DNA of 64,000 nt, from assembly GCA_964385405.1 (NCBI GenBank), contig CAYLOT010000008.1:42436-106435 (forward strand), given 5' to 3'. The stretch comes from CAIZGX01 sp964385405 (GTDB taxonomy: Bacteria > Bacteroidota > Bacteroidia > Flavobacteriales_D > Sanyastnellaceae). The notes under the pieces were generated by a model. The model had not been told where the DNA came from. It worked only from the letters and a program-made list of their open reading frames with translations, and ran no database searches. This document shows, one piece after another, positions 17,044-25,809 of this stretch; within the stretch, counting starts at the first letter, position 1; each line of letters opens with the position of its first letter. A program made the position numbers and the translations under genes.

Positions 17044-18354
17044 TTAGGCTTTTCTCAGTTTGTTGTATTCCACTTGAATCTCTTGTGGCGGGTTGAAATA
17101 CCCATAAGCCAAATGCGGGAACTCTTCTCTGATTTTCTCTAACACATTTCGAATACCCATGCCCTCTGGCAATTCGGTCATACCAATTTTTCCTAAATAC
17201 CAATCGGGATCAATGTTGAAATTACGCCATTGAATCATGCTAATGTCGGTATGCTTAATGAAGTTGCGAAGTGCCTCAAACTCTTCCGGATGGTCGGTCA
17301 TTCCCGGGAATGTGAAGTAGTTGATACTTGCCCATCCGCCGTATTGACGAACAATTCGTGCTGACTCAACAATATCTTCAAACTTATAATTGTTCGGCAA
17401 ATAATAAGCTTCGTAAATGTTTTTACGAAGCGAATTCGTGCTCACACGAATGCTATCCAATCCGACTTTCATTAACTCTTCAACCGCCTTTGGCTTACTG
17501 CCGTTGGTGTTCAGGTTAATGATACCGCGCGAAGTATGCTTGCGCAACTCAATGATAACATCGCGAATGGTCTGCCAAACCAACAGCGGTTCGCCTTCAC
17601 ACCCTTGACCGAAGCTCACAATTGGACGCTCGGCATTCATCAAATGTGGAAGGGTATATTCAACAATTTCCGCTACGGTTGGAATGAAATCTAAGCGGTC
17701 TTGTGGTGATGTTAACTCATGTTCTTCCGGCTGAAAAGAAATACACCCTAGGCAATTGCTGTTGCACGCAGGACTAACAGGAATGGGCGCTTCCCATCTT
17801 CCCATAAAGAAATTACGCGCAGCAGGACAACAGTATTTCAAGCTACAATTGTTTCCTAAATGCTGCACAAGTCTGTTGTTCGGATGGTCTTCCAAACGCT
17901 TGCGGGTAACATCCCAGATGTGCTCGCGATCGAAATTTTCTAAATCCTGGCGCTCATCGGCATCAATTCGCACAGCTGTAGTATAAAACTTCCCGTCGTA
18001 CCAACCCACTGCTGTGTAGGCGTATAGCGGAAGTGTAGGCGCATCTTGCTCGTCTGTTCCAAAAGCCGCTGAATACAATTGCGTATAAGCTGGAGCATTC
18101 AAGCTAGCAACGGCCTGTACATCTTCGTGACATTCTATTTCACCTGTTTCAACGCTCATACCGTAAGGACGACGGCCAGGAAGCGTGAACAAATCGCTTC
18201 CAAAAGGAAGCTCAATAAAATCCTCCGGAGTGAGCGGATAAACATTGTAACCCGACCTTCCGACTACTTCATAGTTCGTATCTTCAAAAATATTTCCATC
18301 TGCATCTGCATAAACCATGAAAGGAACTTCCTTCGGATGAATAGATTTTTTCAT
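17044..18354 (-). CDS. Radical SAM protein
   Basis: The 436-residue protein has the canonical radical-SAM [4Fe-4S] motif CNSNCLGC (Cys197, 201, 204). A further cysteine cluster, NCSLKYCC (170, 175, 176), lies just before it and might hold an auxiliary cluster. The N-terminal ~165 residues form a separate non-SAM domain (VYADADGNIFED...). Downstream segments SFGQGCEGEPLL and INLNTNGSKP fit the SAM-binding half-barrel. Substrate unknown. ATG 18354 was preferred over 18369 because a perfect promoter element overlaps the upstream one. Confidence 0.88.
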   Translation of the reverse strand: MKKSIHPKEVPFMVYADADGNIFEDTNYEVVGRSGYNVYPLTPEDFIELPFGSDLFTLPGRRPYGMSVETGEIECHEDVQAVASLNAPAYTQLYSAAFGTDEQDAPTLPLYAYTAVGWYDGKFYTTAVRIDADERQDLENFDREHIWDVTRKRLEDHPNNRLVQHLGNNCSLKYCCPAARNFFMGRWEAPIPVSPACNSNCLGCISFQPEEHELTSPQDRLDFIPTVAEIVEYTLPHLMNAERPIVSFGQGCEGEPLLVWQTIRDVIIELRKHTSRGIINLNTNGSKPKAVEELMKVGLDSIRVSTNSLRKNIYEAYYLPNNYKFEDIVESARIVRQYGGWASINYFTFPGMTDHPEEFEALRNFIKHTDISMIQWRNFNIDPDWYLGKIGMTELPEGMGIRNVLEKIREEFPHLAYGYFNPPQEIQVEYNKLRKA

Positions 18355-18358
18355 GTTG

Positions 18359-18366
18359 CAAAAGTA
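18359..18366 (-). promoter_or_regulatory. -7 element of the radical-SAM gene
   Basis: The minus strand reads TACTTTTG (perfect), ending four bases before the ATG at 18354. The transcript should be leaderless or nearly so. It shares a 31-base intergenic region with a divergent promoter. Confidence 0.6.
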
Positions 18367-18371
18367 CATTC

Positions 18372-18379
18372 TATCTTCG
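18372..18379 (+). promoter_or_regulatory. -7 element of the MBL hydrolase gene
   Basis: TATCTTCG (one mismatch) ends six bases before the ATG at 18386. A TTG at 18357-18359 is the only upstream candidate and is closer than usual. Confidence 0.4.
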
Positions 18380-18385
18380 TGAAAT

Positions 18386-19150
18386 ATGCGTATAACATTT
18401 TTAGGAACTGGAACCAGTCAAGGTGTGCCTCTAATCTCGTGTAAATGTCACGTTTGCACTTCAAAAGATTCAAGAGACCAGCGGTTGCGCAGTTCCATTT
18501 CATTGCGAATTGACGGGCAGTACATCGTGATTGACGCGGGTCCCGACTTCAGACAGCAAATGCTTCGCGATGGAGCCACTCACTTGGATGCTATTGTTTT
18601 TACGCATGAGCACAAAGACCACATTGCAGGATTAGACGATGTGCGTGCGTTTAACTTCACCACCGGCAAAGCTGCCCAAATCTATTGCACCGAGCAAGTT
18701 GAAGAAGCTTTACGCCGAGAATTTCATTATGCTTTCAGTGAAAAAAAATATCCTGGCGTTCCCGAAATTGTTTTGAATCGTATAACGAATTCCCCTTTCA
18801 ACATAAATGGAACGAACTTCACTCCCATTGAAGTTTTGCATTTCAAGATGAAAGTTTTCGGTTATCGCATCGGGAATTTCACGTACATCACCGATGCCAA
18901 TTTCATTTCGGAAGAAGAAATTGAAAAGATTATGGGGAGCGAAATTTTAGTACTGAACGGACTTCGAAGAGAACCGCATCCTTCTCATTTTACTTTCGAT
19001 GAAGCTTTAGCCCTCATTGCAAGAATAAACCCCAAATCGGCTTATTTAACGCACATCAGTCACCAGTTGGGCACTCATGGAGAAGTTACGCAAGAACTTC
19101 CTCACAATGTGCATTTGGCCTACGACGGATTAACGCTTGAACTTCATTAA
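18386..19150 (+). CDS. PhnP-like MBL-fold metallohydrolase
   Basis: The 254-residue member of the metallo-beta-lactamase superfamily starts with MRITFLGTGTSQGVPLI and has the zinc motif THEHKDHIAGLDD (HxHxDH). Further ligands are in VIDAGPDF, YITDAN and LTHISHQLG. CKCHVC near residues 20-25 matches the extra zinc site seen in PhnP-type cyclic phosphodiesterases. Family members hydrolyse phosphodiesters, but the substrate here is not known. It is divergent from the radical-SAM gene with 31 bases between; a functional link is possible but unproven. Confidence 0.88.
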   Translation: MRITFLGTGTSQGVPLISCKCHVCTSKDSRDQRLRSSISLRIDGQYIVIDAGPDFRQQMLRDGATHLDAIVFTHEHKDHIAGLDDVRAFNFTTGKAAQIYCTEQVEEALRREFHYAFSEKKYPGVPEIVLNRITNSPFNINGTNFTPIEVLHFKMKVFGYRIGNFTYITDANFISEEEIEKIMGSEILVLNGLRREPHPSHFTFDEALALIARINPKSAYLTHISHQLGTHGEVTQELPHNVHLAYDGLTLELH

Positions 19151-19165
19151 TCTCACTTACTTTTG
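19137..19165 (+). promoter_or_regulatory. Promoter of the DUF4920 gene
   Basis: TTG (19137-19139), an 18-base spacer and TACTTTTG (19158-19165, perfect). It overlaps the 3' end of the MBL gene and sits 15 bases before the ATG at 19181. Confidence 0.65.
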
Positions 19166-19180
19166 CAAGAAATATTCGAC

Positions 19181-19702
19181 ATGAAAAAAATAGCCTCTTT
19201 ATTTATAGCTCTTAGCTTTTTCGTTGGAACAGCATCAGCCCAGAAATCAAAAATAAGCAACGTAAAATCGTACGGTGAGGCATTCACAGTCGAAAACGTA
19301 ATTACGCTAACCGAACTACAAGAGAAAATGAAAACTGAAACGCGTTTTGCGTGTGTGTTTGAAGGAAGTATTGTTCAGACTTGCCAAAAGGCTGGATGTT
19401 GGATGGAAGTGGCCATGCCTGTTGGTGATGGAATGACTGTATTCATGAAAGACCATGCCTTTGCAGTTCCATTGGAAAAGTGTGAAGGAAAGAAAACATT
19501 CGTTAAAGGTGAGGCCTACTTCAAAGAATTGTCTGTTGCATATTTGCAGCACTTGGCTGAAGATGCAGGAAAATCGAAAGAAGAAATTGCTAAGATCACT
19601 GAGCCTCAAAAACAACTCGTATTCAACGCAAGCGGCGTGCAGATTGTAGAAGGTGGAAAAGGTGGAAAGAAAACTCATAAAGGCGAAAATTGCGCGCATT
19701 GA
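19181..19702 (+). CDS. DUF4920 domain periplasmic protein
   Basis: The 173-residue exported protein has a signal peptide (MKKIASLFIALSFFVGTASAQ). The conserved DUF4920 core FEGSIVQTCQKAGCWMEVAM contains two cysteines followed by Trp, and a histidine/glycine-rich tail (GGKGGKKTHKGENCAH) may bind metal. The function of DUF4920 is not established. The ATG at 19181 was chosen over upstream TTG codons because it starts the signal peptide and follows a perfect promoter. Its stop codon overlaps the start region of the M16 peptidase gene (TTGA). Confidence 0.9.
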   Translation: MKKIASLFIALSFFVGTASAQKSKISNVKSYGEAFTVENVITLTELQEKMKTETRFACVFEGSIVQTCQKAGCWMEVAMPVGDGMTVFMKDHAFAVPLEKCEGKKTFVKGEAYFKELSVAYLQHLAEDAGKSKEEIAKITEPQKQLVFNASGVQIVEGGKGGKKTHKGENCAH

Positions 19703-20943
19703 GTTTACTTCCGAACCCAATAGTATTTGTATTATCTAACGGAATCCGTGTGGTACACCAGCCCATGGATCGCGATGTTGCGCATTGCGGATTGCTCATC
19801 GCTGCAGGAAGTCGCGATGAAGAAGATGACGAGCATGGCCTTGCACATTTTCTAGAGCACTGCTTTTTCAAAGGAACTAAAACCCGAAAGAATCACCACA
19901 TTCTGTCAAGACTCGATGCTGTTGGTGGTGAATTGAATGCTTTCACGGCAAAAGAAGAAACATGGATTCACGCATCTATGCTCAAAGAGCACTACGAGCG
20001 AGCCATTGAATTAATTGCAGACATTACCTTTCACCCCTCTTTTCCAGCTGAAGAAATTCAAAAAGAAAAAGAAGTCATTATCGATGAACTGAACAGTTAT
20101 TTCGATAGTCCAAGCGAAATGATTTTCGAAGAATTCGATCAGCAATTGTTCGGTAATCACGCTATTGGCCGCAGCATTCTCGGAACGAAAGAGAGCATTA
20201 ATAGCGTAAAGCGTTCAACGCTTGAACGTTTCCGAAAACGCAATTTAACCGCGGAGCAATTGGTCTTTTCTTCGGCTGGAAATATTCAAATTGAAAAACT
20301 CGAACTCCTGCTAGAAAAATATTTCGGAAAAGAAAAGCTATCGCCTTTCACGCAAAAAAGAGTGAAGCCTGTTCTCAAGTCTGGAAAGAAAATATTTGTA
20401 GAAAAAGAAATTCATCAAGTGAATTATCTCATGGGTGGAAAAGCATATGCGTATCCGCATAAACTGCGTCCTGCCCTTACTCTTCTTACCAATGTTCTTG
20501 GCGGTCCCGCTTTGAACAATAAGCTTAGTATGTCTATTCGTGAAAAACATGGTTTGGCTTACCACGTTGAGAGTACATACGCACCCTTTACAGATTGCGG
20601 AATATTCAGCTTGTATTTGGGAACTGACAAAGAGAATTTAAACAAAGCCATTCAACTTGCTAAAAATACTTTGGGTTACTACAAGGAAAATAAAATGACT
20701 AGCCGTCAATTGAATGAAGCGAAGAAACAGATCATTGGTCAAATGGCTCTCTCGCAAGACAGTGGCGGCGCGCTTATGTTTAACTTGGGAAAAAGTCTTT
20801 ACTTATTCAATCGAATAGATACCATGCAAGAGGTTTTCAGAAGATTGGAAGAGATTACCGCGGAGCAAATTCAACAAGCTGCAATGGATACATTTCAATT
20901 TGAAAAAATGAATGTATTGGCTTACGTTCCAAAGAAAAATTAA
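19699..20943 (+). CDS. M16-family (pitrilysin-like) zinc peptidase
   Basis: The ~414-residue protein has the inverted zinc motif HFLEH within EHGLAHFLEHCFFKGT and a downstream KEVIIDELN segment supplying the third ligand. YHVESTYAPFTDCGIFSLYLG is typical of the C-terminal half. It is a single-module M16 peptidase of the processing-peptidase type. The start is uncertain: there is no ATG near the N-terminus, and TTG codons at 19690 and 19699 are in frame. The latter overlaps the DUF4920 stop by four bases (TTGA) and was chosen. Its stop overlaps the convergent repeat-protein gene. Confidence 0.88.
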   Translation: MSLLPNPIVFVLSNGIRVVHQPMDRDVAHCGLLIAAGSRDEEDDEHGLAHFLEHCFFKGTKTRKNHHILSRLDAVGGELNAFTAKEETWIHASMLKEHYERAIELIADITFHPSFPAEEIQKEKEVIIDELNSYFDSPSEMIFEEFDQQLFGNHAIGRSILGTKESINSVKRSTLERFRKRNLTAEQLVFSSAGNIQIEKLELLLEKYFGKEKLSPFTQKRVKPVLKSGKKIFVEKEIHQVNYLMGGKAYAYPHKLRPALTLLTNVLGGPALNNKLSMSIREKHGLAYHVESTYAPFTDCGIFSLYLGTDKENLNKAIQLAKNTLGYYKENKMTSRQLNEAKKQIIGQMALSQDSGGALMFNLGKSLYLFNRIDTMQEVFRRLEEITAEQIQQAAMDTFQFEKMNVLAYVPKKN

Positions 20944-21356
20944 AAAGGAGAGATAGAATGAATGTCGTTGTTTCGGCGTTCAATCTCGTTTTTCACCAAA
21001 CACATTCGCTGAGCTATTGCAGCCATATCTGCAAACCCTTTTTCCAACAACCACATGAGAGACTCTTCATGATTATCTGCCACGCGAGCCATTTTTTCCA
21101 AAACATCGTATTTGTTGTTACGCAACCACAGCAGCGCATTTGGATTCCCCTCAGCTCCGTTAATTAAAGCCATGAGGTGAGGAAATTTGTTTTCCATCAG
21201 CCAAGTCCGTGCCTCGTCTTGATTATTCAACGCATGAACGAAAACTCCGAGCTCGGGGTAGCCATTGGTCATAAGCCATTCGCGAATTGCGGCATTTCCT
21301 GAAATAGCTTCGCCCCATGCAACAATAACCTTTGATGGATATCCTTCAGTATTCAT
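20940..21356 (-). CDS. Conserved hypothetical protein made of 25-residue helical repeats
   Basis: The 138-residue soluble protein of unknown function has tryptophans at residues 27, 52, 77 and 102, exactly 25 apart. Each lies in a W-L-x-x-(N/K)-x-(G/F/Y) motif (REWLMTNGYP, RTWLMENKFP, LLWLRNNKYD, LMWLLEKGFA) followed by a hydrophobic helix and a small-residue turn. This implies four copies of a two-helix repeat. I recall similar proteins in other Bacteroidota but no assigned function. No signal peptide, so probably cytoplasmic. It overlaps the convergent M16 peptidase gene by four bases. Confidence 0.8.
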   Translation of the reverse strand: MNTEGYPSKVIVAWGEAISGNAAIREWLMTNGYPELGVFVHALNNQDEARTWLMENKFPHLMALINGAEGNPNALLWLRNNKYDVLEKMARVADNHEESLMWLLEKGFADMAAIAQRMCLVKNEIERRNNDIHSISPF

Positions 21357-21424
21357 AGTGCAATGTTAAATAAGTTTGAGATTGATTCAATAATGAGATT
21401 AAAGAAAAAGTAGTTTCGCATTAT

Positions 21425-22438
21425 ATGCGCAGGTTTGTTCTTATCATATTGTTGTTTTCTCCATTCATTGCTTTCGCTCAGCCTGGACTAAATCCAATTT
21501 CTCAGGAAGAAGGGTCTATGCGAACGCTACATCCGATTCAGGACAGTGGTTGGTATTTTAAGATGTCTTCGAGCATAAATACTACGCAGACTTACTTGAA
21601 GAATTGGGCTGCAGGAGGCAACAGTTCATTCAACGTAACGGGTATTTTCAACTCGGTAGTATTGTATCGAAAAGACAAGCGTGCTTGGGACAATTCCGTA
21701 AACTTGTCATACGGCAGAAGCATTGTGGACTTTTCTATTCCATCTATAAAAACGGAAGACCGATTTGATTTCTCGAGTAAGTACGGACAGCAAGCTTCAA
21801 AAAATTGGTATTATTCTTTTCTACTATCTGTTCGAAGTCAAGTTGCTCCGGGATATATCACACTTCCATCAGGTCTTCCAGATTACACTAAAGGAAAAGT
21901 CAGTGACCTATTTGCTCCTGCTTATGCTGTTGGTGCATTAGGCATGGATTACAAGCCCAAAAAAGGAGTTTCGGCCTTTTTCGCACCCCTTACATATCGC
22001 GCGACATTTGTGATGAATTCAGACCTAGCTAACGCAGGGCAATATGGTGTAACACCTGCTGTGCGAGATGCGAATGGAAATATAATAACTCCGGGGAAAA
22101 AGAGAAGGAATGAAATTGGGGGGTACATTCGTTTGAACTACACCAACGTAATTCTTGAAAATGTCAACTGGTCAAGCAAGTTGGAGCTTTTCTCTAACTA
22201 CACTAAAAACCCTGAGAATGTTGACATCAACTGGGAGAACAACTTCAACATGAAGGTTAACAAATACCTCTCGGTAACCGTTACGGCACAAATGATCTAT
22301 GATGATGACATTCGCATAATTAAATCACCCGAACGAACCGATGAAAATGGTGTTTATCATCCGGCAGATATTGGCCCAGGGCTGCAATTCAAAGAGCTTA
22401 TGGCCATCGGATTCACATACACCTTCAACACCAAGTAA
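21425..22438 (+). CDS. DUF3078 family outer-membrane protein
   Basis: The 337-residue protein has a signal peptide (MRRFVLIILLFSPFIAFAQ) and the DUF3078 hallmark YLKNWAAGGNSSFNVTG. Many alternating-hydrophobicity strands follow, consistent with a beta-barrel. The chain ends in a strand-like segment (FKELMAIGFTYTFNTK) typical of outer-membrane proteins. The specific role is unknown. TAGTTTCG just before the ATG (one mismatch) may be its -7 element. A bidirectional terminator separates it from the convergent OmpA/TPR lipoprotein gene. Confidence 0.88.
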   Translation: MRRFVLIILLFSPFIAFAQPGLNPISQEEGSMRTLHPIQDSGWYFKMSSSINTTQTYLKNWAAGGNSSFNVTGIFNSVVLYRKDKRAWDNSVNLSYGRSIVDFSIPSIKTEDRFDFSSKYGQQASKNWYYSFLLSVRSQVAPGYITLPSGLPDYTKGKVSDLFAPAYAVGALGMDYKPKKGVSAFFAPLTYRATFVMNSDLANAGQYGVTPAVRDANGNIITPGKKRRNEIGGYIRLNYTNVILENVNWSSKLELFSNYTKNPENVDINWENNFNMKVNKYLSVTVTAQMIYDDDIRIIKSPERTDENGVYHPADIGPGLQFKELMAIGFTYTFNTK

Positions 22439-22445
22439 GGAAATA

Positions 22446-22468
22446 AAAAAGGGACCGAAGTCCCTTTT
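22446..22468. terminator. Bidirectional terminator
   Basis: Stem AAAAAGGGAC, loop CGAA, GTCCCTTTT, between the convergent DUF3078 and OmpA/TPR genes. Confidence 0.85.
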
Positions 22469-22489
22469 CATTTTCAATGTCTTTTCGAA

Positions 22490-24166
22490 TTACTTCGCGA
22501 ATTCTAAATCTGTTTTAGACTTCTCTCCTAAAGTAGCATCTTTAGCAATGGCTGAATTTAGGTTTGAAGCTTGTCCTGCAGCGTCGTTAGAACGAGCACA
22601 GATGATAGCGCGGAGGTAATCCGCTAAAGCTGATTTGTCGCCGCTTGCATCTATGTCAGCCTTGGCTCCTGCGTTGTCCCCACTCAACATTTTGGCTAAT
22701 GCAGTGTTGAATGACTTTACCTCTTTCATAGTTGAAACAGCACCAGCATAGTCGCCGTTAGCAATAAGAATTAATCCTTTGTTGTATTTGCTTTCAGTTG
22801 AACCACTCTCGTTAAACAACTTCATAGCACCTTTACGATCTCCACTCAAACGAACCGCAACACCATGGTTGTTGGCTGTCTCAGCATTTTTCTTCATACC
22901 GTATGCCTTCTCGAATTGTTTCGCAGCTTCTGAAGACTTATTCATTCCATAATAAACAACACCTAAGTTGTTTGAAGCGCGGTAATCTCCGTTTGCTTTA
23001 CCTTCAGCTTGTTTGTAAATAGCTGCTCTCACGTTAGCGTCTTCAATTAAAGATGCTGCCTTCAATAATTCTTCGTAGTTTAAAACTGAAGCGTTTGTCT
23101 TACCCAAAGAGATCAATTCAGCATCTGTATATCCGTTTTCAGTATAGTGAACACGAATTACGCAACGACGAAGAGATGGGAAGATCAAATCTTTGATCTC
23201 TGTGTACGTCTTCGAAATGTTCTTAATCTCAGTTTCTCTCTCATTAAGATCAGTAGTTCTTTGAAGAATGCGAACGATAATGTCTCTGTCAGCAATAGCT
23301 GATTTGTCCATTGCCGCTTTGAAACCATCCCAGTCTTCACCTTTAGGATTTTCCTTTACTAAGGCACCGTATAGAACATCCAATTTAGCGTTCTTTAAGA
23401 CTGCAGTCATTACTTTGTTGCCTGCTTTCGCACGCTCAACAGCAAGACCATCGTTTAATAAGATTTCTCCTTCTGGAGAAGCGTATGATTGTAATTCGAT
23501 TTGAGTTACAACCATCTTAGGATTTGTGCTGATTGAAGTCAACAATGTTTGAAGTTCAGTGATATCAGCATCTTTCATTTCAGCTGGCTTCAATACAGAT
23601 GAATTCAAATCGAAGTTAACCACCGCTTCGAAAGTTTTATCTGTTGAGCGAACCAACGCATCTTTTGACGTGATAACTTTATCATCGCTCTTCATTAAGT
23701 AAGGAGTTGTAATTACACCTTTTGCAATTTCAATTGCTGGGAACGAGGCAGTCTTGCTTCCTTTTGAACCTTTGATACGTAATTCCAATTTAGAAGACTC
23801 CATTTCTGCAGAGTAAGGTAAAGTAGCAGTGTACTTGAAGCTCTTTCCTGTCTTAAAAGGAATTACATCGCCGTTTCCTGTTGCTTTTTCTCCTTTGAAT
23901 TCTTGCACTTTGTAAGTTGCCTCACCACCATTCCAAACAATAGCTGGAGTAGCTTGCGCAGAAACCGATTTTGCGAAATACTTTTCAGGGAATTTACCTG
24001 TAATGGTCACTTTCACAGAATCACCATGCACTTCCAATGGACTTGGCTCCACTTTGAAGTTTAATTCATCCATGTGTTTTTGCATTGAGCCAAGACCGGC
24101 ACAACCTTGAAAAAGAAGAGTAACTGCTGTTAACGCAACTACTACCGACGAAAATCCTTTTTTCAT
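22490..24166 (-). CDS. Lipoprotein with OmpA-like segment and TPR-like repeats
   Basis: The 558-residue protein has a lipoprotein signal (MKKGFSSVVVALTAVTLLFQGC). Two N-terminal beta-rich regions span roughly 35-190. A middle domain (~195-345) has OmpA-like features: FDLNSSVLKP, then IELQSYASPEGEILLNDGLAVERA. A C-terminal tetratricopeptide-like array (~360-550: ASNNLGVVYYGMNKSSEAAKQFEKAY and repeats) follows. The layout suggests a peptidoglycan-associated outer-membrane lipoprotein with a protein-interaction module, loosely like PorE of the T9SS but in a different domain order. The function is not assigned. It has a good promoter and is monocistronic. Confidence 0.8.
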   Translation of the reverse strand: MKKGFSSVVVALTAVTLLFQGCAGLGSMQKHMDELNFKVEPSPLEVHGDSVKVTITGKFPEKYFAKSVSAQATPAIVWNGGEATYKVQEFKGEKATGNGDVIPFKTGKSFKYTATLPYSAEMESSKLELRIKGSKGSKTASFPAIEIAKGVITTPYLMKSDDKVITSKDALVRSTDKTFEAVVNFDLNSSVLKPAEMKDADITELQTLLTSISTNPKMVVTQIELQSYASPEGEILLNDGLAVERAKAGNKVMTAVLKNAKLDVLYGALVKENPKGEDWDGFKAAMDKSAIADRDIIVRILQRTTDLNERETEIKNISKTYTEIKDLIFPSLRRCVIRVHYTENGYTDAELISLGKTNASVLNYEELLKAASLIEDANVRAAIYKQAEGKANGDYRASNNLGVVYYGMNKSSEAAKQFEKAYGMKKNAETANNHGVAVRLSGDRKGAMKLFNESGSTESKYNKGLILIANGDYAGAVSTMKEVKSFNTALAKMLSGDNAGAKADIDASGDKSALADYLRAIICARSNDAAGQASNLNSAIAKDATLGEKSKTDLEFAK

Positions 24167-24193
24167 TTTTTCAGCTTAATTATATAATGGGCA

Positions 24194-24223
24194 CAAATTT
24201 ACAATCAATTATTGAGTCTACAA
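24194..24223 (-). promoter_or_regulatory. Promoter of the OmpA/TPR lipoprotein gene
   Basis: The minus strand shows TTG (24221-24223), a 19-base spacer and TAAATTTG (24194-24201, perfect), about 28 bases before the ATG. Confidence 0.7.
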
Positions 24224-24237
24224 TACTAGATTTCAAA

Positions 24238-25194
24238 TTATTGTTGAACTACACCCATTGCACAGAACTTTTCTATTCGTTGCTGGGTCCGTTCTTCAAC
24301 TCCTAATTTTTCCAAATCATTCAAAGCAGTGATAATTGCTTCCTTCAAATTCTGCGTGGCAGCATCTGGATTGTTGTGGGCTCCACCCAGCGGCTCGCGT
24401 ATGATTCCATCTACGAGCTTATTCGCGAACATGTCATCAGCCGTGAGTTTCAGCGCTGAAGCAGCTTCCATTTTATGGTCTGTGTTTCTCCACAAAATAG
24501 TAGAACAAGACTCAGGAGAGATAACAGAATACCACGTATTCTCTAACATAAGCACGCGATCACCAATTCCAATTCCCAAAGCACCTCCAGAAGCACCTTC
24601 TCCGATAATAATACAGATTACAGGAACTTTTAAGCGCATCATCTCGAACAAATTTCTTGCGATTGCCTCCCCTTGTCCGCGCTCCTCTGCTTCTAACCCT
24701 GGGAATGCACCCGGAGTGTCGATAAGCGTTACAATGGGCTTGTTGAATTTCTCGGCCAACTTCATCAAGCGAAGCGCTTTGCGGTATCCCTCAGGATTCG
24801 CCATACCGAAATTGCGGTAAGAACGCATTTTGGTATTCGCTCCTTTTTGTTGACCAATAAACATGATGCTTCTTCCATCGATCGAACCAAATCCGCCAAC
24901 CATAGCTTTGTCGTCTTTCACTGTGCGATCTCCATGTTGCTCCACCCAAGTTCCCTCCGTCATCGTTTCAATGTATTGAAGAGTATAGGGTCTTTCAGGG
25001 TGACGACTCACCAACACTCGTTGCCATGGAGTAAGGTTCGAGTATATTTCCGTGGTCTTTTCAACAACAGCACGCTCAAGGTCCTCGATTGCTGCGTGCA
25101 CATCTACCCCATTCTTCTTTTCACTCTCTCTTAACTTCTCAATTTGTTGACGAAGCTCTTTTATTGGGGATTCAAATTCTAAATAAATTTCCAT
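24238..25194 (-). CDS. accA: Acetyl-CoA carboxylase carboxyltransferase, alpha subunit
   Basis: AccA transfers the carboxyl group from carboxybiotin to acetyl-CoA in the first step of fatty-acid synthesis. The ATG at 25194 gives the usual N-terminus MEIYLEFESPIKELRQQIEKL and a product of ~318 residues; seven extra upstream codons are possible. TLIDTPGAFPG, EGASGGALGIG and YSVISPESCSTILWR are conserved AccA motifs. It follows rdgB by 36 bases at the end of the men gene run, with a candidate promoter of its own in the gap. accD is not in the window. Confidence 0.96.
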   Translation of the reverse strand: MEIYLEFESPIKELRQQIEKLRESEKKNGVDVHAAIEDLERAVVEKTTEIYSNLTPWQRVLVSRHPERPYTLQYIETMTEGTWVEQHGDRTVKDDKAMVGGFGSIDGRSIMFIGQQKGANTKMRSYRNFGMANPEGYRKALRLMKLAEKFNKPIVTLIDTPGAFPGLEAEERGQGEAIARNLFEMMRLKVPVICIIIGEGASGGALGIGIGDRVLMLENTWYSVISPESCSTILWRNTDHKMEAASALKLTADDMFANKLVDGIIREPLGGAHNNPDAATQNLKEAIITALNDLEKLGVEERTQQRIEKFCAMGVVQQ

Positions 25195-25212
25195 AATTTC
25201 AGTTTGGAAGGG

Positions 25213-25220
25213 CAAAAATA
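25213..25220 (-). promoter_or_regulatory. Candidate -7 element of accA
   Basis: The minus strand reads TATTTTTG (perfect TAnnTTTG) in the 36-base rdgB-accA gap. It may allow accA expression independent of the men genes. Confidence 0.45.
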
Positions 25221-25230
25221 CACATAAGTA

Positions 25231-25809
25231 TCAAGAGTTGTGCTTGATAAATTCGAGGAACTTTTTCAAGGCTTTTGCCCGATGACTCAACAATTTCTTT
25301 TCTTCTAAACTCATCTGAGCAAAGGTGCGCGAATTGCCCTCTGGATGAAAGATTCCGTCGTATCCAAACCCGTCTGCTCCGCGAATAACCACGCCCAATT
25401 TGCCTTTAACAATTCCTTCGAAATAAAAAGTACCCTCTACTGAGCAATAGCAGAAGACCGATCTGAATTGCGCATTCCGATTGGTCTGACCTTCCATTTC
25501 CTTCAACACCTTTTCAATATTCCGCTCGTTTGAGCGAGGTTCTCCCGCATAAATTGCCGAATCTACCCCTGGCCTGCCGTTCAGCGCCTCTATTTCCAAA
25601 CCTGTATCGTCAGAAAAACAAGCCATTCCCGTTTTTTCAAAAACGAATCGCGCCTTTTGTTCAGCATTACCCTCCAAAGTGCCAGTTGTTTCTGGAATCT
25701 CTTCCGTCACACCAACATCCCGCATAGAGACTACTTCAACTCCTAAAGGCAACGCTGCTTGAATCTCTTGTAGCTTATTTTTATTTCCCGATGCAAAAAC
25801 TATTTTCAT
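25231..25809 (-). CDS. rdgB: XTP/dITP diphosphatase (RdgB/HAM1 family)
   Basis: The 192-residue house-cleaning pyrophosphatase removes non-canonical purine NTPs. It shows the start KIVFASGNKNKLQEIQ, the SDDTGLEIEALNGRPGVDSA motif, the FGYDGIFHPEG loop and the C-terminal LSHRAKALKKF, all canonical. Its ATG overlaps the menE stop (ATGA), so it is translated with the men operon, although the functions are unrelated. Confidence 0.95.
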   Translation of the reverse strand: MKIVFASGNKNKLQEIQAALPLGVEVVSMRDVGVTEEIPETTGTLEGNAEQKARFVFEKTGMACFSDDTGLEIEALNGRPGVDSAIYAGEPRSNERNIEKVLKEMEGQTNRNAQFRSVFCYCSVEGTFYFEGIVKGKLGVVIRGADGFGYDGIFHPEGNSRTFAQMSLEEKKLLSHRAKALKKFLEFIKHNS

